16,962 nucleotides of DNA, taken from assembly GCA_964424545.1 (NCBI GenBank), contig CAYRJN010000077.1, forward strand, positions 1 through 16,962. Reading direction: 5' to 3'. Within the stretch, counting starts at the first letter, position 1. Each line of letters starts with the position of its first letter. Shown one piece after another: positions 15,196 through 16,962 of the stretch. Under the pieces are notes generated by a model. The model saw nothing but the letters and a program-made list of their open reading frames with translations. It was not told the DNA's origin and did not search any database. Source of the DNA: JAUVIB01 sp964424545. GTDB lineage: Bacteria > Calditrichota > Calditrichia > Calditrichales > Calditrichaceae. The translations under genes and the position numbers were made by a program.

Positions 15196-16422
15196 TTGAG
15201 TACTTTATCAATAATAGCATTAAGCAGCGGTGTGTTTACCGCAACAATTTTGTTCCTGGTATTCATATTATCTTATGCGGAATCGAAATTAGTTAACAAA
15301 GGAAAAGTGAAAATTCTTATTAATGATGATGAAGAAAAAAGTCCGGAAACGGAAGCCGGTAGTAACTTGTTAAATACGCTTGCTGCCAACAATATTTTTC
15401 TGCCATCCGCCTGCGGTGGACAAGGCACGTGCGGTATGTGTACTTGTCAGGTATTGGAAGGCGGAGGAGACCCTCTTCCCACGGAAGAAACACAATTGAC
15501 AAGAAAAGAGCTGAAAGAACATTGGCGTCTTTCCTGTCAGGTTAAAGTGAAAAATGATATGAAAATTCACATTCCGGAAGAGATTTTTAATATTCAGAAA
15601 TTTGAATGCACCGTGCGGTCAAATAAAAACGTAGCTACGTTTATTAAAGAGCTTATTCTCGAACTTCCGCAAGGGATGCATCTTAATTTTCGTGCCGGCG
15701 GGTATATTCAAATATACATTCCTCCTTATAACTTATCCTTTAAAGAGTTTGATATTCAGGAAGAGTATCATCCCGATTGGGATAAATATAAATTATGGGA
15801 TTTGAAAGCTAGCAACGACGAGGAAATATTTCGCGCTTATTCAATGGCTAACTATCCGGCGGAAGGCGATATCGTAATGCTGAATGTGCGCATTGCAACC
15901 CCGCCACCTGGCACCGATTATCCTCCGGGAATCTCCTCTTCATTCATTTTTAATCTAAAACAGGGCGACAAGGTAACGGTCAGCGGGCCATACGGAGAAT
16001 TTTTCTATCGCAATACGGATAAAGAGATGGTGTATATCGGCGGCGGAGCGGGAATGGCGCCGATGCGCAGCCATATATTTGATTTGTTAAAGACCAATCA
16101 TTCAAACCGCAAGATCTCTTTTTGGTACGGCGCGCGTTCTTTGCGGGAAATGTTTTATGATGAGGATTTTAAACAATTGGAAAAAGAGTTCCCTAATTTT
16201 AACTATAATGTAGCTTTATCGGATGCCTTACCTGAAGATAATTGGACGGGTCCGACCGGTTTTATCCATCAAGCATTATATGAACATTACCTTAAGGATC
16301 ATCCCGAACCTGAGGAGATCGAATATTATCTCTGCGGCCCGCCTATGATGATCAGCGCCGTGAATAACATGCTTTATAATCTCGGCGTCGAAAAAGAGAA
16401 TATTTTGTATGATGAATTTTAA
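15196..16422 (+). CDS. nqrF: Na+-NQR subunit F, NADH dehydrogenase with ferredoxin domain
   Basis: NqrF is the electron entry point: it oxidises NADH with FAD and passes electrons through a [2Fe-2S] cluster. The 408-residue protein has an N-terminal anchor helix (about 5-26), a ferredoxin domain with the cluster cysteines C73-x5-C79-x2-C82 and C114 (CGGQGTCGMC), an FAD domain with RAYSMANYP at 213-221, and an NAD domain with GGGAGMAPMRS (282-292) and CGPPMM (380-385). An extra cysteine, C84, follows the third ligand. The start is TTG 15196, supported by GAGGTG 5 nt upstream and by the family-type MSTLSIIALSSGVF. It closes the operon, 22 nt before a strong terminator. nqrM and apbE do not follow. 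Confidence 0.96.
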   Translation: MSTLSIIALSSGVFTATILFLVFILSYAESKLVNKGKVKILINDDEEKSPETEAGSNLLNTLAANNIFLPSACGGQGTCGMCTCQVLEGGGDPLPTEETQLTRKELKEHWRLSCQVKVKNDMKIHIPEEIFNIQKFECTVRSNKNVATFIKELILELPQGMHLNFRAGGYIQIYIPPYNLSFKEFDIQEEYHPDWDKYKLWDLKASNDEEIFRAYSMANYPAEGDIVMLNVRIATPPPGTDYPPGISSSFIFNLKQGDKVTVSGPYGEFFYRNTDKEMVYIGGGAGMAPMRSHIFDLLKTNHSNRKISFWYGARSLREMFYDEDFKQLEKEFPNFNYNVALSDALPEDNWTGPTGFIHQALYEHYLKDHPEPEEIEYYLCGPPMMISAVNNMLYNLGVEKENILYDEF

Positions 16423-16444
16423 ATATTTTTAAAATAAATTAATC

Positions 16445-16472
16445 AAATCCCCCGTTTCAGGGGGATTTTTTT
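16445..16472 (+). terminator. Intrinsic terminator of the nqr operon
   Basis: AAATCCCCC at 16445-16453 pairs perfectly with GGGGGATTT at 16460-16468 around a 6-nt loop, followed by a T run to 16472. It begins 22 nt after the nqrF stop. This is a textbook rho-independent terminator and marks the operon end; because the stem is flanked by A on the left, it could also work weakly for leftward transcription. Confidence 0.9.
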
Positions 16473-16590
16473 ATCCTGCAGATAGAATGTATATTTTGTA
16501 TTGAAATTTCAGAAAAGTAACATTATTATGGCTCAATTGAAAATTTTCTTTGGCAACATTATCCGATTCCTCTACAAATCTAACATAGAT

Positions 16591-16693
16591 GTCATTGCGA
16601 GCGAAACAACATAGTGCGTGGCAATCCTTGCCGGTCCTGAAAAGGATTGCGCGTTCACTCACCTAATCACCTAAACGGAATTTTCGTAATGAC
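16591..16693. repeat. 103-bp palindromic repeat element with GTCATTGCGA end
   Basis: The left end GTCATTGCGA (16591-16600) and right end TCGTAATGAC (16684-16693) are inverted repeats with one mismatch. Inside, GCAATCCTT (16621-16629) pairs perfectly with AAGGATTGC (16642-16650). The flanks GTGCGTG and GCGTTCAC extend this stem imperfectly. The wording GTCATTGCGAGCGAA...GTGGCAATCC is that of dispersed palindromic repeats seen in many bacterial genomes. There is no coding content; the minus-strand frame across it gives a peptide with CHALCCFARND, a usual translation artefact of such repeats. Confidence 0.65.
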
Positions 16694-16770
16694 AGCGCCT
16701 GCGTAATTTGTTGTTATCCCTTCAACATTTTTAAGGGAAAGTGCTCATGGATAGGATAGGGTTGAAAATT

Positions 16771-16851
16771 TTATCGCCGGCAGTATTTCTCTATATCTTC
16801 GCTACCCCTAACCGTAGGCTTTTCAAATATTTTCGCCTCGTTATTCATCAT
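16771..16851 (-). CDS. Possible 26-residue peptide or gene fragment
   Basis: A minus-strand ATG at 16851 opens a 26-codon frame ending in TAA at 16771-16773. The residues look coding-like rather than AT-rich noise, ending EKPTVRGSEDIEKYCRR, and are charged with one Cys. No Shine-Dalgarno precedes it, but a TATATA sequence lies just upstream on that strand. It could be a short leader peptide, the start of a truncated gene, or chance. I recognise no family. Confidence 0.2.
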   Translation of the reverse strand: MMNNEAKIFEKPTVRGSEDIEKYCRR

Positions 16852-16962
16852 TTGGTATATATAAAAACAAAGAAATACTTGACATCAGCGTATTTCTGCG
16901 ATTTTTTATTAGTCAAGTCTAAAATTATGTGTAAATTACTTCCTAACCCAGGACCCAGCGGG

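Larger units (their letters stand above)
16473..16962. other. Gene-poor region after the nqr operon
   Basis: No recognised gene occupies these 490 bp up to the window edge. They hold a palindromic repeat (16591-16693), a small hairpin CCCTT/AAGGG at 16718-16737, a possible 26-residue leftward ORF (16771-16851), and a 7-bp inverted repeat ACTTGAC/GTCAAGT (16877-16883 and 16912-16918) with a 28-nt centre. Whether the last belongs to the regulatory region of a gene beyond the window cannot be told. Confidence 0.6.

Noticed and set aside
16471..16662. Minus-strand 63-residue frame after the nqr terminator
   Set aside because: Its middle, CHALCCFARND, is the usual translation artefact of the palindromic repeat it crosses.
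1..16962. CRISPR array, tRNA, rRNA, transposase or prophage genes
   Set aside because: No regularly spaced direct repeats, tRNA-like T-arm sequences or recombinase motifs were seen on either strand.

Overview
The window reads as chromosomal DNA of a moderately AT-rich, Gram-negative-type bacterium, most likely a member of the FCB superphylum (Bacteroidota, Ignavibacteria, Calditrichota, Marinimicrobia and relatives). The evidence is indirect: a complete Na+-NQR operon, a UbiA-family prenyltransferase of the digeranylgeranylglyceryl-phosphate-synthase type next to maf, a Tat component, GatAB, and several starts with no Shine-Dalgarno beside others with a strong one. No rRNA, tRNA, CRISPR array, transposase or phage gene was seen, and I cannot name a genus.

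Layout. Positions 83-7144 are rightward: tatA, gatA and gatB (tRNA-dependent amidotransferase), an unrecognised membrane or exported protein with a possible C-terminal winged helix, a possible 31-residue basic peptide, a UbiA-family prenyltransferase, maf, a single-domain response regulator, and a CNNM/CorC-type membrane protein. Positions 9645-7347 are leftward and tightly overlapped: pgsA, pgpA, cinA. The first two make phosphatidylglycerol from CDP-diacylglycerol; CinA belongs to nucleotide salvage. A 935-bp spacer (9646-10580) separates this block from a rightward nqrABCDEF operon (10581-16422), which ends in a clear intrinsic terminator. The last 490 bp hold a palindromic repeat and no convincing gene.

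How the genes work together. The nqr operon encodes all six subunits of the Na+-pumping NADH:quinone oxidoreductase, with its cofactor-ligand residues intact: flavinylated Thr in NqrB and NqrC, paired Cys in NqrD and NqrE, ferredoxin Cys and the FAD/NADH site in NqrF. The maturation factors ApbE and NqrM are not in the window and must lie elsewhere. GatAB likewise lacks gatC here.

The least expected content lies in the spacers and the small genes. At least three spacers carry small palindromic elements that share GTCATT ends; translated, they produce ORFs that are likely spurious. The gene at 3246-3983 may be a membrane-anchored winged-helix protein and is the best candidate here for an undescribed function. 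No large novel system is evident; most of the window is conserved housekeeping and energy metabolism.
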